Positions 16,615 through 24,635 of a stretch of DNA of 64,000 nt are shown here, piece after piece. The translations under genes and the position numbers were made by a program. The notes below the pieces were generated by a model. It was not told where the DNA came from. It worked only from the letters and a program-made list of their open reading frames with translations, and did no database searches. The stretch spans positions 372,001-436,000 of the forward strand of contig QPLR01000002.1 in assembly GCA_003665935.1 (NCBI GenBank), in the 5' to 3' direction. This DNA comes from Halobellus sp. Atlit-31R. GTDB taxonomy: Archaea; Halobacteriota; Halobacteria; Halobacteriales; Haloferacaceae. Position 1 is the first letter of the stretch. Each line of letters starts with the position of its first letter.

Positions 16615-17664
16615 ATGCTCTCGACGGAGTTCGAGCGCGTCTCGCTCCCGCTCGCGGACGCGTTCACGATCTCGCGCGGCACCCAGACCTCCGCCGAGAA
16701 CGTCGTCGTCCGAATCTCCGACGGCGAGGGGACGACCGGCGTCGGCGCAGCAGCCCCCTCGCCGCACTACGGCGAGACGGCCGCGACTGTCGAGGCCGTG
16801 CTTCCGGACCTGCTCGCTGTCGTCGAATCCGTCGACGACCCGCACGCGACCGCGGCGGTCGAACGCGGCCTCCGTGACGTCGTCGAGGACAACCCGGCCG
16901 CGCGCGCGGCAGTCGACGTTGCGCTCCACGACCTCGCCGCGAAGCGTCTCGGCGTCCCCCTCTACCGGCAGTGGGGGCTCGATCCCGACCGATCCCCGAA
17001 GACGTCGTTCACGATCGGCCTCGACGACACCGAGCGGATGCGCGAGAAGACGCGTGCGGCGGTCGCCGACGGCTACGACGTTCTGAAAGTGAAACTCGGA
17101 ACCGACCGCGACGAGGAGATCGTCGCGGCCGTCCGTGAGGAAGCGCCGGAGGCGCGGATCCGCGTCGACGCCAACGAGGCGTGGACGCCGCGCGAGGCGG
17201 TCCGGATGACGGACCGACTCACCGCCTACGGTGTCGAGTTCGTCGAACAGCCGGTTCCGGCGACCGACCCCGAGGGGCTCCGGTTCGTCTACGAGCGCGC
17301 CGCACTCCCCGTCGCGGCCGACGAGTCCTGTGTCACACTCGCAGACGTACCGGCCGTCGCCGACCGCGCCGACATCGTGAACCTGAAACTGATGAAGTGC
17401 GGCGGGCTCGCCGAGGCCAGACGGATGATTGCCGCCGCTCGTGCACACGGGCTGGAAGTGATGCTCGGTTGTATGATCGAGACGAACGCCGCTATCGCGG
17501 CCGCCTGCCACCTCGCGCCGCTGCTCGACTACGCGGACCTCGACGGTGCGCTCCTGCTCGGCGACGACGAGTACGCGGGTGTCCCGACCGACGGGAGCGA
17601 GATCCGCCTGTCGGCGCTCCCAGAGCGTGACCTCGCGGGGACCGGCGCGCGACCGGTCGAGTGA
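16615..17664 (+). CDS. dgcA: Enolase-superfamily epimerase, N-acetyl-D-glutamate racemase-like (DgcA)
   Basis: 349 residues of the dipeptide-epimerase/muconate-lactonising branch. Capping domain: residues 1-120. In the TIM-barrel the two catalytic lysines are in VLKVKLG and NLKLMKCGGL, and the metal ligands are in RVDANEAW (Asp), VEQPVP (Glu) and ADESC (Asp). It is annotated in many genomes as L-Ala-D/L-Glu epimerase. Directly behind a DUF1611 gene it is better read as DgcA, converting N-acetyl-D-glutamate to N-acetyl-L-glutamate. Only 3 bases separate the two genes, so one mRNA is very likely. True substrate not proved by sequence. Confidence 0.82.
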   Translation: MLSTEFERVSLPLADAFTISRGTQTSAENVVVRISDGEGTTGVGAAAPSPHYGETAATVEAVLPDLLAVVESVDDPHATAAVERGLRDVVEDNPAARAAVDVALHDLAAKRLGVPLYRQWGLDPDRSPKTSFTIGLDDTERMREKTRAAVADGYDVLKVKLGTDRDEEIVAAVREEAPEARIRVDANEAWTPREAVRMTDRLTAYGVEFVEQPVPATDPEGLRFVYERAALPVAADESCVTLADVPAVADRADIVNLKLMKCGGLAEARRMIAAARAHGLEVMLGCMIETNAAIAAACHLAPLLDYADLDGALLLGDDEYAGVPTDGSEIRLSALPERDLAGTGARPVE

Positions 17665-17899
17665 TCGCTCCGGCCGTACCTTTTTATCGCATCCCGGCGG
17701 CAGCGGGCGTGTGACGTGAACACGACCCCGCGTCGGGCAGCGGTTGTTCGGCACGTCGACGCGGGAGAGGCGGAGGGTGAGAGTGCCGACTGTTCGCTAC
17801 GTTGCGACCGTGCCGTGCGCGGCGACGACATCGGGTAGCCGGCGGTGACCGCGCGTGGACGCACACCCTTAACCGCGCGCACCGACTAGTGACGCGCAA

Positions 17900-18349
17900 A
17901 TGTCCCAAGTCACGCTCATCGGTGATCGGCTCGCGTCTCCGGGCACGGAGTTCGTCTACGAGGGGGAGTCGGCGGCGTGCGAGGGCTGTCCCTACCGGCA
18001 ACAGTGTCTGAATCTCGCCGACGGCGTCCGCTACGAGGTGACGGCGGTCCGCGAGAACGGACAGTTGCTCGACTGTGCCGTCCACGATACCGGCGTTCGC
18101 GCCGTCGAGGTCGAGCCCGCGTCGATCACGGCGAACGTCGCCTCCAAGGGTGCCTACGCCGGCAGCAAAGTGACGCTCCCCGGCCCGTGTCCCCACACCG
18201 AGTGCCCCAGCCACGAATACTGCGTCCCCGATGGTGCCGACTTCGAGACGGAGTACCGAATCGAGGAAGTCCGGGGCGATCCGCCGCACGAGTTCTGCTA
18301 TCTCGACCGTGACCTCACGCTCACCGATCTCGAACCGCCGGAGTCGTAG
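17900..18349 (+). CDS. UPF0179 family protein
   Basis: 149 residues, archaea-specific UPF0179 family. It is cysteine-rich: CEGCPYRQQC near residue 30 and CPHTECPSHEYC near residue 100, with further Cys in between and near the end. This suggests a zinc or iron-sulfur site, although the family's function is not established. A TTAACC-like element about 30 bases upstream fits a leaderless start at 17900. The preceding 235 bases hold no other gene. It is convergent with the M14 deacylase gene. Confidence 0.88.
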   Translation: MSQVTLIGDRLASPGTEFVYEGESAACEGCPYRQQCLNLADGVRYEVTAVRENGQLLDCAVHDTGVRAVEVEPASITANVASKGAYAGSKVTLPGPCPHTECPSHEYCVPDGADFETEYRIEEVRGDPPHEFCYLDRDLTLTDLEPPES

Positions 18350-18386
18350 TTCTCAGAGCGGTACGGGCTCTTAAAAACCTCAGCCG

Positions 18387-19205
18387 CTACGCGAGCGTCC
18401 CGAGTCGATCGGCGGCGTAGCCGAAAACGTCCTCGTAGCCGTGCGCAGAGAGGAGAACGGGGTAGAACTCGCTGTCGGCGGTGTACGACTCTCCGTCGGC
18501 GGCCGCCACCGGATCACCGGGGTCGACTCGCTGGAAGTTGTCGACGAAGACCCGGTACTCCTCGGCCGGGGCTTTCGGGATCCGGTCGAGCAGTCGGAAG
18601 ACGGTCACTGCGTCCTCGTCGCGTCGGTGCAGCGACAGCGGCGGCTCGACGTCGCCCTCGATCGGTGCGGGCAACACGCCCGTCGCCGACAGGAACGCGC
18701 GGACGATCCAGTAAGCGTTCGTGGCGGCCTCGTCTGTGCCCTGTAGCCCCGACTCCACCTCGATCGTGTGCGCGTGGTCGATGAGCCGACCGTTCGCGAA
18801 CGAGCTCGTCTCGACGAGATACTCCATCGGGAGGTGCGGGCAGATCGCCCGCGACACGGCGTCGACCTCGTCGACGAGCGCGAACGGTTCGGCGTACGAC
18901 TGCGTCGAGTGCAGCGAGAGCACCGTCTTCCCACGGAGCTCCCGCACGAGGTCGTGTGCGAGTCGCCCCTCGTGGGTCTCGGCGTTCGGATCGCCCGGGA
19001 ACGCCCGATTGAGGTCCTCGTCGAGGTAGCGGACGTCGGCGTCGAGCGCCTCCTCGTTGGCGACGACGAGCTTCACCGGGCGCTCGACCGCCGGCTCGGA
19101 GGCGACGAAGCGTTCGATCGCTCGCTCCCCGCAGGGTTCGTCCCCGTGGACCGATCCCACGACGGCCACCTCGGGAATCCCGTCCCCGAGTTCGTAGATT
19201 CGCAT
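18387..19205 (-). CDS. Succinylglutamate desuccinylase/aspartoacylase-type M14 deacylase
   Basis: 272 residues. The zinc ligands are readable: H20 and E23 in [11 protein letters not shown] and a later His in SLHSTQSY. The catalytic Glu is probably in HTIEVESGL. The AstE/AspA family removes acyl groups from N-acyl amino acids such as N-acetylaspartate or N-succinylglutamate. The gene lies 0.7 kb from the DgcN-DgcA pair, whose product would be N-acetyl-L-glutamate, so it is a natural candidate for the deacylation step. That link is inference, as it is on the other strand and not in the same operon. Confidence 0.85.
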   Translation of the reverse strand: MRIYELGDGIPEVAVVGSVHGDEPCGERAIERFVASEPAVERPVKLVVANEEALDADVRYLDEDLNRAFPGDPNAETHEGRLAHDLVRELRGKTVLSLHSTQSYAEPFALVDEVDAVSRAICPHLPMEYLVETSSFANGRLIDHAHTIEVESGLQGTDEAATNAYWIVRAFLSATGVLPAPIEGDVEPPLSLHRRDEDAVTVFRLLDRIPKAPAEEYRVFVDNFQRVDPGDPVAAADGESYTADSEFYPVLLSAHGYEDVFGYAADRLGTLA

Positions 19206-19265
19206 CGAATTTTGTCAGGCGATGGAGAGTCAAATCTCTTTGTTTACGCGGACGAAGCAGTAGGT

Positions 19266-19760
19266 GTGACCAATCACACCCGCGACGACAGCGTTGGACC
19301 GCCGACGACCGGGACGCCCACCGGCTGGGAGCCGACGCGAGTCGCGTCGAACGGGTGGGAGCACGGTACGCTCCGCCGTGCGACGATCCACGGCGTCCGG
19401 CTCTACAACGCGCGGGGCTTCCACGAGTCCCACGACTGCTTCGAGGTCGAGTGGTACAACTACGGCTCCGGAACGACCGAGAGTGCGTTCCTCCACGGAA
19501 TGGTGCAGGTCGCTGCCGGCGCGTACAAGCACTTCGACTTCGAGGACGACGACGGGATGCGCTCGCTGTTTCGGACCGCGCTCCAGTACCTCCGGGGCGT
19601 CCCGGACGACTACTACGGTGTCGACGTCCACGACGTCCGGCGGGTGCTCGGTGCTGCGCTCGACGACTCGTCGGTGCTCGACGACTGGCAGATCCGACTC
19701 GACGGCGCGTATCCGACGGCCGACCGACGGGACTACGAGTACGCCGAGCGACTCGACTGA
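19266..19760 (+). CDS. DUF309 domain protein
   Basis: 164 residues from a GTG start at 19266. Residues about 45-125 carry the DUF309 pattern: [44 protein letters not shown] is the region, with the His and Glu of HESHDxFExEW and the helical LHGxVQxAAG segment. DUF309 proteins are small all-helical proteins of unknown function found in bacteria and archaea. The gene is divergent from the M14 deacylase (60 bases) and convergent with the AIR-synthase-like gene (12 bases). A longer frame upstream overlaps the deacylase gene and is not coding. No substrate suggested. Confidence 0.8.
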   Translation: MTNHTRDDSVGPPTTGTPTGWEPTRVASNGWEHGTLRRATIHGVRLYNARGFHESHDCFEVEWYNYGSGTTESAFLHGMVQVAAGAYKHFDFEDDDGMRSLFRTALQYLRGVPDDYYGVDVHDVRRVLGAALDDSSVLDDWQIRLDGAYPTADRRDYEYAERLD

Positions 19761-19772
19761 GCCAGGAGTCTG

Positions 19773-20807
19773 TTACCCGTCGGCGTCGTCCTCGACCGCG
19801 CTCGCCCGCGCCAACCGATCGTAGGCCGCCCACGAGGGATCGACGTCCGGATGGGAGATCTTCTCGCCGTCGACCACGACGCCCGAGCCGGCGGTGACCT
19901 GCCCGGCGACGCCGACAGCCGTTCCTTCGGACTCCAGCGCGGCGACGACGTCCGCAGTGTAGTCGGGATCGACCGCCAGCACGAGTGTTCCCCCGGTAGT
20001 CGCCTTCCACATATCGATTCCGAGGGCGTCTGTAGTCTCTCTCACGCCCGGCAGAATGGGGACGTCGCCGGTCGAGAGATCGAATCGAACGCCCGCGCCG
20101 TCGGCGACTTCGACGAACGCGCCGAAGAGTCCGCACTCCGTCGCGTCGTGCATCGCGTGGACGCCGCCCGCCGCGGCCGCCGTCATCGCGTCGCGAACGC
20201 AAGCCGCGTCGTCGAGGCGCGACTGCGCGTCCGCGAGCGTCGCCGCGTCGAGGGCGAACTGGTCGGGGAAAAGCGACGTGAGCAGTCCCGTGGCCTCGAC
20301 GCCGGGACCGCTCGTCACGACCACGTCGTCGCCGACGCGAGCGCCGTCCGGGCGCACGAGGTCGTCGTGATCTCCGACGCCGAGCGCCGTCGCACCGCCG
20401 ACCCAGGGGAACGAACAGTCGGCGTAGCGGGCCGTATGCCCGGTCACGACCGAGACGCCGAGGTCCGTAGCCTCGGCGTGTATCGACCGCCAGAGCTTCG
20501 CGAACGACTCGTCGTCGAGTTCCGGGGGCAAGGTAAACGTGATTGCGAGATGCGACGGTGCGAGCCCCGAGACGGCGACGTCGGCGAGCACGAAATCCAG
20601 CGCGAACCGTCCCGCGCGCTCGAAGCCGAGGTCGGGAAGCACCGAGACGGGGTCGGTCGCGATTGCGACGGCAGTACCGTCGACGTCGAGCACCCCGAAG
20701 TCGACGCCGTGGGTCGGCCCGAGCGCCACGTCGTCGCGGTCTGCCCCGAGGTTCGGGAAGACGTACTCGTCGAAGAACTCGCGGTCGACCTTGCCGAGAT
20801 CCGCCAT
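19773..20807 (-). CDS. AIR-synthase-related (PurM/HypE/ThiL-like) protein
   Basis: 344 residues from the ATG at 20807; the longer frame upstream is Arg-rich and not coding. It has the PurM-like two-domain layout. The N-terminal part has DDVALGPTHGVDFGVLDVDGTAVAIATDPV, with the ATP-binding Asp residues. The middle has VTGHTARY. The C-terminal part has MHDATECGLFGAFVEVADGAGV, which matches the family's HD.TeGG...AL motif but with Cys for a Gly. Archaeal members of this clade are called HypE-like or 'AIR synthase family' but are not PurM itself. They probably bind ATP and phosphorylate or dehydrate a small molecule. Substrate unknown; no hydrogenase genes nearby, so true HypE is unlikely. Confidence 0.75.
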   Translation of the reverse strand: MADLGKVDREFFDEYVFPNLGADRDDVALGPTHGVDFGVLDVDGTAVAIATDPVSVLPDLGFERAGRFALDFVLADVAVSGLAPSHLAITFTLPPELDDESFAKLWRSIHAEATDLGVSVVTGHTARYADCSFPWVGGATALGVGDHDDLVRPDGARVGDDVVVTSGPGVEATGLLTSLFPDQFALDAATLADAQSRLDDAACVRDAMTAAAAGGVHAMHDATECGLFGAFVEVADGAGVRFDLSTGDVPILPGVRETTDALGIDMWKATTGGTLVLAVDPDYTADVVAALESEGTAVGVAGQVTAGSGVVVDGEKISHPDVDPSWAAYDRLARASAVEDDADG

Positions 20808-21158
20808 ACCCGACGGTCTCTCCCGGGCGATTTGAACGTGGCGTTGGCGAGCGACGACGGTGCGTCGTCGGTTCCGACGTCGCGGTCGGGGGAGTGGGCC
20901 TCGTCCGGATCTGCGGACTGGCGGCTGCGGGCGGTAGTACAACAGTCGAGTGCGGGGAGAATCCCCGACCGACTGGCTCACGAAGAGACGCGAGCGCGGA
21001 TCCCGGGGAGCTCATCCCACCGGCGCGGTGACCTCGCGTCACCCGCTTCTTTCCCGCTGCGATATAAGTATCTCGCTAAGTGTACTCTCAAGCAGTATAT
21101 AGATCCCCGACGAGTACGGATGCAAGCACCGAGTCAGTGCCGGATGCGCTAGCGCGGC
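20808..21158. other. Non-coding gap with unused promoter-like elements
   Basis: About 350 bases between the start of the AIR-synthase-like gene and the end of the hydrolase gene, both on the minus strand. The part near 21060-21105 is AT-rich, with GATATAAGTA and AGTATATAGA on the plus strand; the first also reads CTTATATC on the minus strand. No reading frame follows at leaderless spacing on the plus strand except a 10-codon one. On the minus strand it could give a 200-base leader to the AIR-synthase-like mRNA. I see no conserved RNA fold. Confidence 0.4.
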
Positions 21159-22079
21159 TTACACGCCCGACTGGAACTGACGCGTGAGTTCGTCCGAGAC
21201 GCGGGCAGGTTCTTCGTGGTGCAGCCAGTGTGTCGCGTCGTCGAGGACGACGAGGCGGCTCTGCGCGCAGTACGCCGCGCTGTCGGCCGCGAGCGACTCC
21301 TGCAGAAAGTCGTCCTGCGCCCCCCAGAGCACGAGGGTCGGGGGCGTCACCCGGGTCGTCCGAGGCGTCGGGTTCGCGCGGGCGATGGCGCGGTACCAGT
21401 TCACCATCGAGCGGTACGCCCCGTCGACTGCCCAGGCCGTTCGGTAGCGCTCGAAGTCGCCGCAGTCGAACGTTTCGGGACGGCTTGTTCGCTCCAGCAC
21501 GTCGGTGAGGACGCGCCAGTTGCCGGCGCGGGCGACCAGTTCGGGGACTCGCGGCAGTTGGAAGAAGCCCGCGTACCAACTCTTGAGGAGCTGTCGCGGG
21601 TCACGGGTGAGTGCGCGCCGGAACGCGCTCGGATGCGGGACGTTGAGGACCGACAGGGTTCGGATCCGATCCGGGTCGTGGAGGCCGAGCCACCACGCGA
21701 CGAGCGCGCCCCAGTCGTGGCCGACGACGTGGGCGGCCTCGACTTCGAGGGCGTCGAGCAGTCCGCTGACGTCGGCGGCGAGCCTGTCGGGGTGGTACGC
21801 CGAGACGGCCGCCGGCTTCTCGCTGCGGTGGTAGCCGCGCTGGTCCGGGACGATGACGCGGTAGCCGGCCTCCGAAAGCGGTTCGAGATACTCGTGCCAC
21901 CCGTACCAAAACTCCGGGAAGCCGTGGAGCAAGACGACTGGTTCGCCGTCTTCGGGGCCTGCGACGACGGTGTGCAGCGTCACGTCGCCCACGTCGAGGA
22001 AGCGCGATTCCCCGGGAACGCCGACGTGGGACGGCGTCACGTCGCTCGCGCGTCGCAGTCGCGTTTCGAGGGCGGTCAC
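21159..22079 (-). CDS. Alpha/beta hydrolase, epoxide-hydrolase-like
   Basis: 306 residues from a GTG that overlaps the stop of uridine kinase by 4 bases (GTGA). The oxyanion-hole motif HGFPEFWYGW is followed by the nucleophile elbow VGHDWGALVAWW with an Asp nucleophile, a cap domain with YRAIARANPTP and the general-base His in ATHWLHHEEP. The Asp nucleophile with HGFPEFWY is typical of soluble epoxide hydrolases and their haloalkane dehalogenase relatives, rather than Ser esterases. Overlap with udk suggests cotranscription but no obvious shared pathway. The natural epoxide substrate is unknown. Confidence 0.85.
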   Translation of the reverse strand: MTALETRLRRASDVTPSHVGVPGESRFLDVGDVTLHTVVAGPEDGEPVVLLHGFPEFWYGWHEYLEPLSEAGYRVIVPDQRGYHRSEKPAAVSAYHPDRLAADVSGLLDALEVEAAHVVGHDWGALVAWWLGLHDPDRIRTLSVLNVPHPSAFRRALTRDPRQLLKSWYAGFFQLPRVPELVARAGNWRVLTDVLERTSRPETFDCGDFERYRTAWAVDGAYRSMVNWYRAIARANPTPRTTRVTPPTLVLWGAQDDFLQESLAADSAAYCAQSRLVVLDDATHWLHHEEPARVSDELTRQFQSGV

Positions 22080-22768
22080 TTGTCCGCCTCGATCGAGAGC
22101 CGATCGACGAGCGCCTCCTCGCCCGCCTCGCGTTCCCAGTCCCGCGAGGCGGTGCCGCCGACCTCCGCGCGGATCTTCTCTTCGAGGAGATTCACCGCGA
22201 CGCTGTTCGCGCCTTCGGGGACGATGAGGTCGGCGTGGCGCTTCGTGGGTTCGACGAACTGCTCGTGCATCGGCTTGACAGTCGAGAGGTACTGGTCGAT
22301 GACGCCCTCCAGACCGCGCCCACGATCGATGACGTCGCGCTGGATGCGACGGAGGATGCGGACGTCGGCGTCCGTCTCGACGTAGAGGCGGAGATCGAGC
22401 ATCTCGTTTATCTGCTCGTCGTAGAGTGCGAAGATCCCCTCGATGAGAATGACGTCGGTGGGTTCGACCCGTTTCGGGTCGTCGGTCCGGTTGTGCGACT
22501 CGAAGTCGTAGGTCGGCATCTCGATCGACTGCCCCGAAAGGAGAGTCGAGACCTGTTCTCGAATCAGTTCCCACTCGAACGCCGAGGGGTGGTCGTAGTT
22601 GACTTGCTCGCGTTCCGCGAAGTCGAGGTGAGACAGGTCCTCGTAGTAGTTGTCCAGCGGAATACGCGTGACGTCGTCGCCGACGTTCTCCGTGATGAGG
22701 CGCGCGACGGTAGTCTTCCCCGCGCCGGTGCCGCCAGCGATCCCGATGACGAACGAGGGGATGGTCAT
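22076..22768 (-). CDS. udk: Uridine kinase
   Basis: 230 residues from ATG 22768. Walker A is GIAGGTGAGKTTVARLI. The nucleoside-binding part shows NYYEDLSHLDFAEREQVNYDHPSAFEW and TYDFESHNR, and EGIFALYDEQINEMLDLRLYVETDADVRILRRIQRD is the uridine kinase central block. It phosphorylates uridine or cytidine in pyrimidine salvage in the cytoplasm. It is slightly longer at the C-terminus than bacterial Udk. It is the first gene of a two-gene operon with the hydrolase. Confidence 0.93.
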   Translation of the reverse strand: MTIPSFVIGIAGGTGAGKTTVARLITENVGDDVTRIPLDNYYEDLSHLDFAEREQVNYDHPSAFEWELIREQVSTLLSGQSIEMPTYDFESHNRTDDPKRVEPTDVILIEGIFALYDEQINEMLDLRLYVETDADVRILRRIQRDVIDRGRGLEGVIDQYLSTVKPMHEQFVEPTKRHADLIVPEGANSVAVNLLEEKIRAEVGGTASRDWEREAGEEALVDRLSIEADK

Positions 22769-23139
22769 CTCTTGAGGGGCGGATCCGCGGGCGCTTGAGC
22801 GTGGCGATTCGTCGGCCGGTAGCACAGGTCTCTGACGCCCGCACACTGTCGATTCCGTTTCCAGCCGGTCCGGCAGGTAGTTGAGGCCGAACGGACTGAG
22901 ACAGTGGCAGCGACGACGAAAGCATCCCGAGACGTGCTGCGGTGATTGTCACGTTCCGAATTCTTCGACGCCGACTATCAGATTCCGATCACGACGCGTC
23001 CGCGAGCGGTGTCGCCCGGTGGGGCGGAGGTCGGAGCGTCGGCGGGTCCCTTCCGTGTAGGGTGTTGTCACTGAACGGTGTATGTACTCGAATATACAGT
23101 ATCGTAACGGACACATTTATACGGAGGTATCCCATTCCG
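22769..23139 (+). promoter_or_regulatory. Divergent intergenic region with TATA box for the binding-protein gene
   Basis: About 370 bases between udk (minus) and the substrate-binding protein (plus). A TATA box ATTTATA at 23115-23121 lies 22-25 bases before ATG 23140 and about 28 before the in-frame ATG 23146, so either could be the leaderless start. An AT-rich TACTCGAATATACAGTATCGT stretch just upstream of it may hold a regulator site. The rest shows no gene or repeat. Confidence 0.5.
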
Positions 23140-24525
23140 ATGGATATGGCACGTGATATCGTACGGCGCGACTTTCTGAAGGGCGTCGGCGCAACCGGTG
23201 CGATCGGTGTGACAGGACTGTCTGGCTGTATCGGAAGCCCCGGCGACGGCGGCGGCGAGGGCGGAGACACAGAGGGCGGCGACAGTGGCGGAAGCACCGC
23301 AACGAGCGGTGGCGGCGGCAGTGGCGGCGACGGCCCCGAGGGTCTCGTCATCATCGGCTACCCCGAGAGCGGGATCCAGCTGTTCCGTGACTACTACAGC
23401 CAGTCCGACGGCAGCGAGCAGATTCTCGTACCGGACGGCCTCCGCGACGGCGCGATGCCCGGCCAGGTCGGTAACGATATGGCGAACGTCACCGGGACGG
23501 CCCCCGCCGCCGGCGGTCCGAACCAGGAGGCGTTCAACACGCTGTTCGAAGATGAGTACGGCTCCTCGCCCGGCGTCTTCACCTCCCAGACGTACGACTC
23601 GGTCGCGATTCAGCTGCTCGCGAACGCCGCCGCCGGTGCGAACGACGGGACGGCGATCCTCGAGCAGATGCGCCGGGTCGCGAACCCCGGCGGGATGACC
23701 GTCACGCCGGAGAACCTCGTCGACGGCATCGAGGCGGCTGCGAACGGCGAAGACGTGAACTACCAGGGCGCGTCCTCGGCGACGAACTTCAACGAGGACG
23801 GCGACCCGGCCTCCGCGGCCTACTCCATCTGGGAGTTCGCCGACGGCGGGACGAGCCAGGTCGAAGTCCAGAACTTCGAGGGCGAGAACCCCGACGGCGC
23901 CGGCGACGCCGCCGGCAGCGCATCCGGCGGCAGCGACCGCGAGATGTCGGTCGGGATCCTCCTCCCCGAGACGGGCGACCTCGCTTCCGTCGGGCAGCCG
24001 ATGATCCAGGCGGCGCAGATCCCCGTGATGCAGGTCAACGACGCTAACCCGGCCGGTCTCTCCGTCAACGCGCAGATCGAGGACACCCAGACGTCGCCGA
24101 GCGCCGGGACCTCGGCCGCCGAGACGCTCGCGAGCGCTGGCGTGCCGAGCGTCTGCGGCTCCGCGTCCTCGGGTGTCAACGTCCCCGTCTCCCAGCAGGT
24201 GTTCATCCCGAACGAGATGGTCGGCTGCTCTCCGTCCTCGACCGCGCTTTCGGTCTCGAATCTCGACGACGACGACTACATCTTCCGGACGGCACCCTCG
24301 GACTTCCTGCAGGGCCGCGTGATGGCGCAGGTGATGGCGGAACGGCTCGAAGTCAGCTCCGTCTCGACGCTCTACGTCAACAACGACTACGGCCAGCAGC
24401 TCTCCGACCGGTTCAGTACCGTCTTCACCGAGCAGTTCGACGGCGAGGTCTACAACAAGGTCGCCTTCAACAAAGGCGAGTCCTCGTACTCCTCCGTCAT
24501 CGAGTCGGCGCTGTCGTCGAACTGA
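23140..24525 (+). CDS. Branched-chain amino-acid-type ABC substrate-binding lipoprotein, circularly permuted
   Basis: 461 residues. A Tat signal (RRDFLKG) and lipobox LSGC with lipid-bearing C30 show export and anchoring. Gly/Ser/Asp-rich linker to about residue 64. The mature part is a type I periplasmic-binding protein of the LivJ/LivK kind, but in swapped order. Residues about 66-245 (EGLVIIGYPESGIQLFRDYY to YSIWEFADGG) are what is normally the second half. A second flexible linker (about 248-266, GENPDGAGDAAGSASGGS) leads to residues 268-461 (EMSVGILLPETGDLASVG to SSVIESALSSN), normally the first half. In ordinary relatives SALSSN runs straight into PEGLVIIGYPES, so the old junction now makes the two ends. 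Both halves look intact. It converges on livFGMH, its probable partners. Confidence 0.9.
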   Translation: MDMARDIVRRDFLKGVGATGAIGVTGLSGCIGSPGDGGGEGGDTEGGDSGGSTATSGGGGSGGDGPEGLVIIGYPESGIQLFRDYYSQSDGSEQILVPDGLRDGAMPGQVGNDMANVTGTAPAAGGPNQEAFNTLFEDEYGSSPGVFTSQTYDSVAIQLLANAAAGANDGTAILEQMRRVANPGGMTVTPENLVDGIEAAANGEDVNYQGASSATNFNEDGDPASAAYSIWEFADGGTSQVEVQNFEGENPDGAGDAAGSASGGSDREMSVGILLPETGDLASVGQPMIQAAQIPVMQVNDANPAGLSVNAQIEDTQTSPSAGTSAAETLASAGVPSVCGSASSGVNVPVSQQVFIPNEMVGCSPSSTALSVSNLDDDDYIFRTAPSDFLQGRVMAQVMAERLEVSSVSTLYVNNDYGQQLSDRFSTVFTEQFDGEVYNKVAFNKGESSYSSVIESALSSN

Positions 24526-24552
24526 GCGGGACCACACGCATCAGATTCTGCG

Positions 24553-24558
24553 TTTTTT
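24553..24558 (+). terminator. Oligo-T terminator after the binding-protein gene
   Basis: Six consecutive T residues 27 bases after the stop codon at 24525. U-runs of this kind end transcription in archaea. No strong hairpin is needed or seen. Confidence 0.5.
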
Positions 24559-24611
24559 GGAGCCGCGCCGGCCAGCGTCGCGAGCGGCCGCTGTGGACCT
24601 TCGAACACTCG

Positions 24612-24616
24612 AAAAA
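24612..24616 (-). terminator. Oligo-T terminator after livF
   Basis: Five A residues on the plus strand, read as TTTTT on the minus strand, 19 bases after the livF stop. It makes a back-to-back terminator pair with the T-run at 24553-24558 for the converging transcripts. Confidence 0.35.
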
Positions 24617-24635
24617 CGGACCGCTGAACGACGAC

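Noticed and set aside
15553..17754. Very long antisense frame (over 700 codons) opposite dgcN and dgcA
   Set aside because: Lies exactly against two well-conserved enzymes; Arg/Asp/Val-rich with no domain. GC-rich haloarchaeal genes leave such frames open by chance.
18514..21042. Antisense frame of over 800 codons across the deacylase, DUF309 and AIR-synthase-like genes
   Set aside because: Its sequence is arginine-rich noise; the three real genes are in other frames with clear motifs.
23140..24525. Pair of broken half-genes or a frameshift in the binding-protein gene
   Set aside because: One open frame with one signal peptide, Gly-rich linkers and a clean stop. Both halves keep full motifs, so an order swap explains it better than decay. 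Misassembly remains to be tested with reads.
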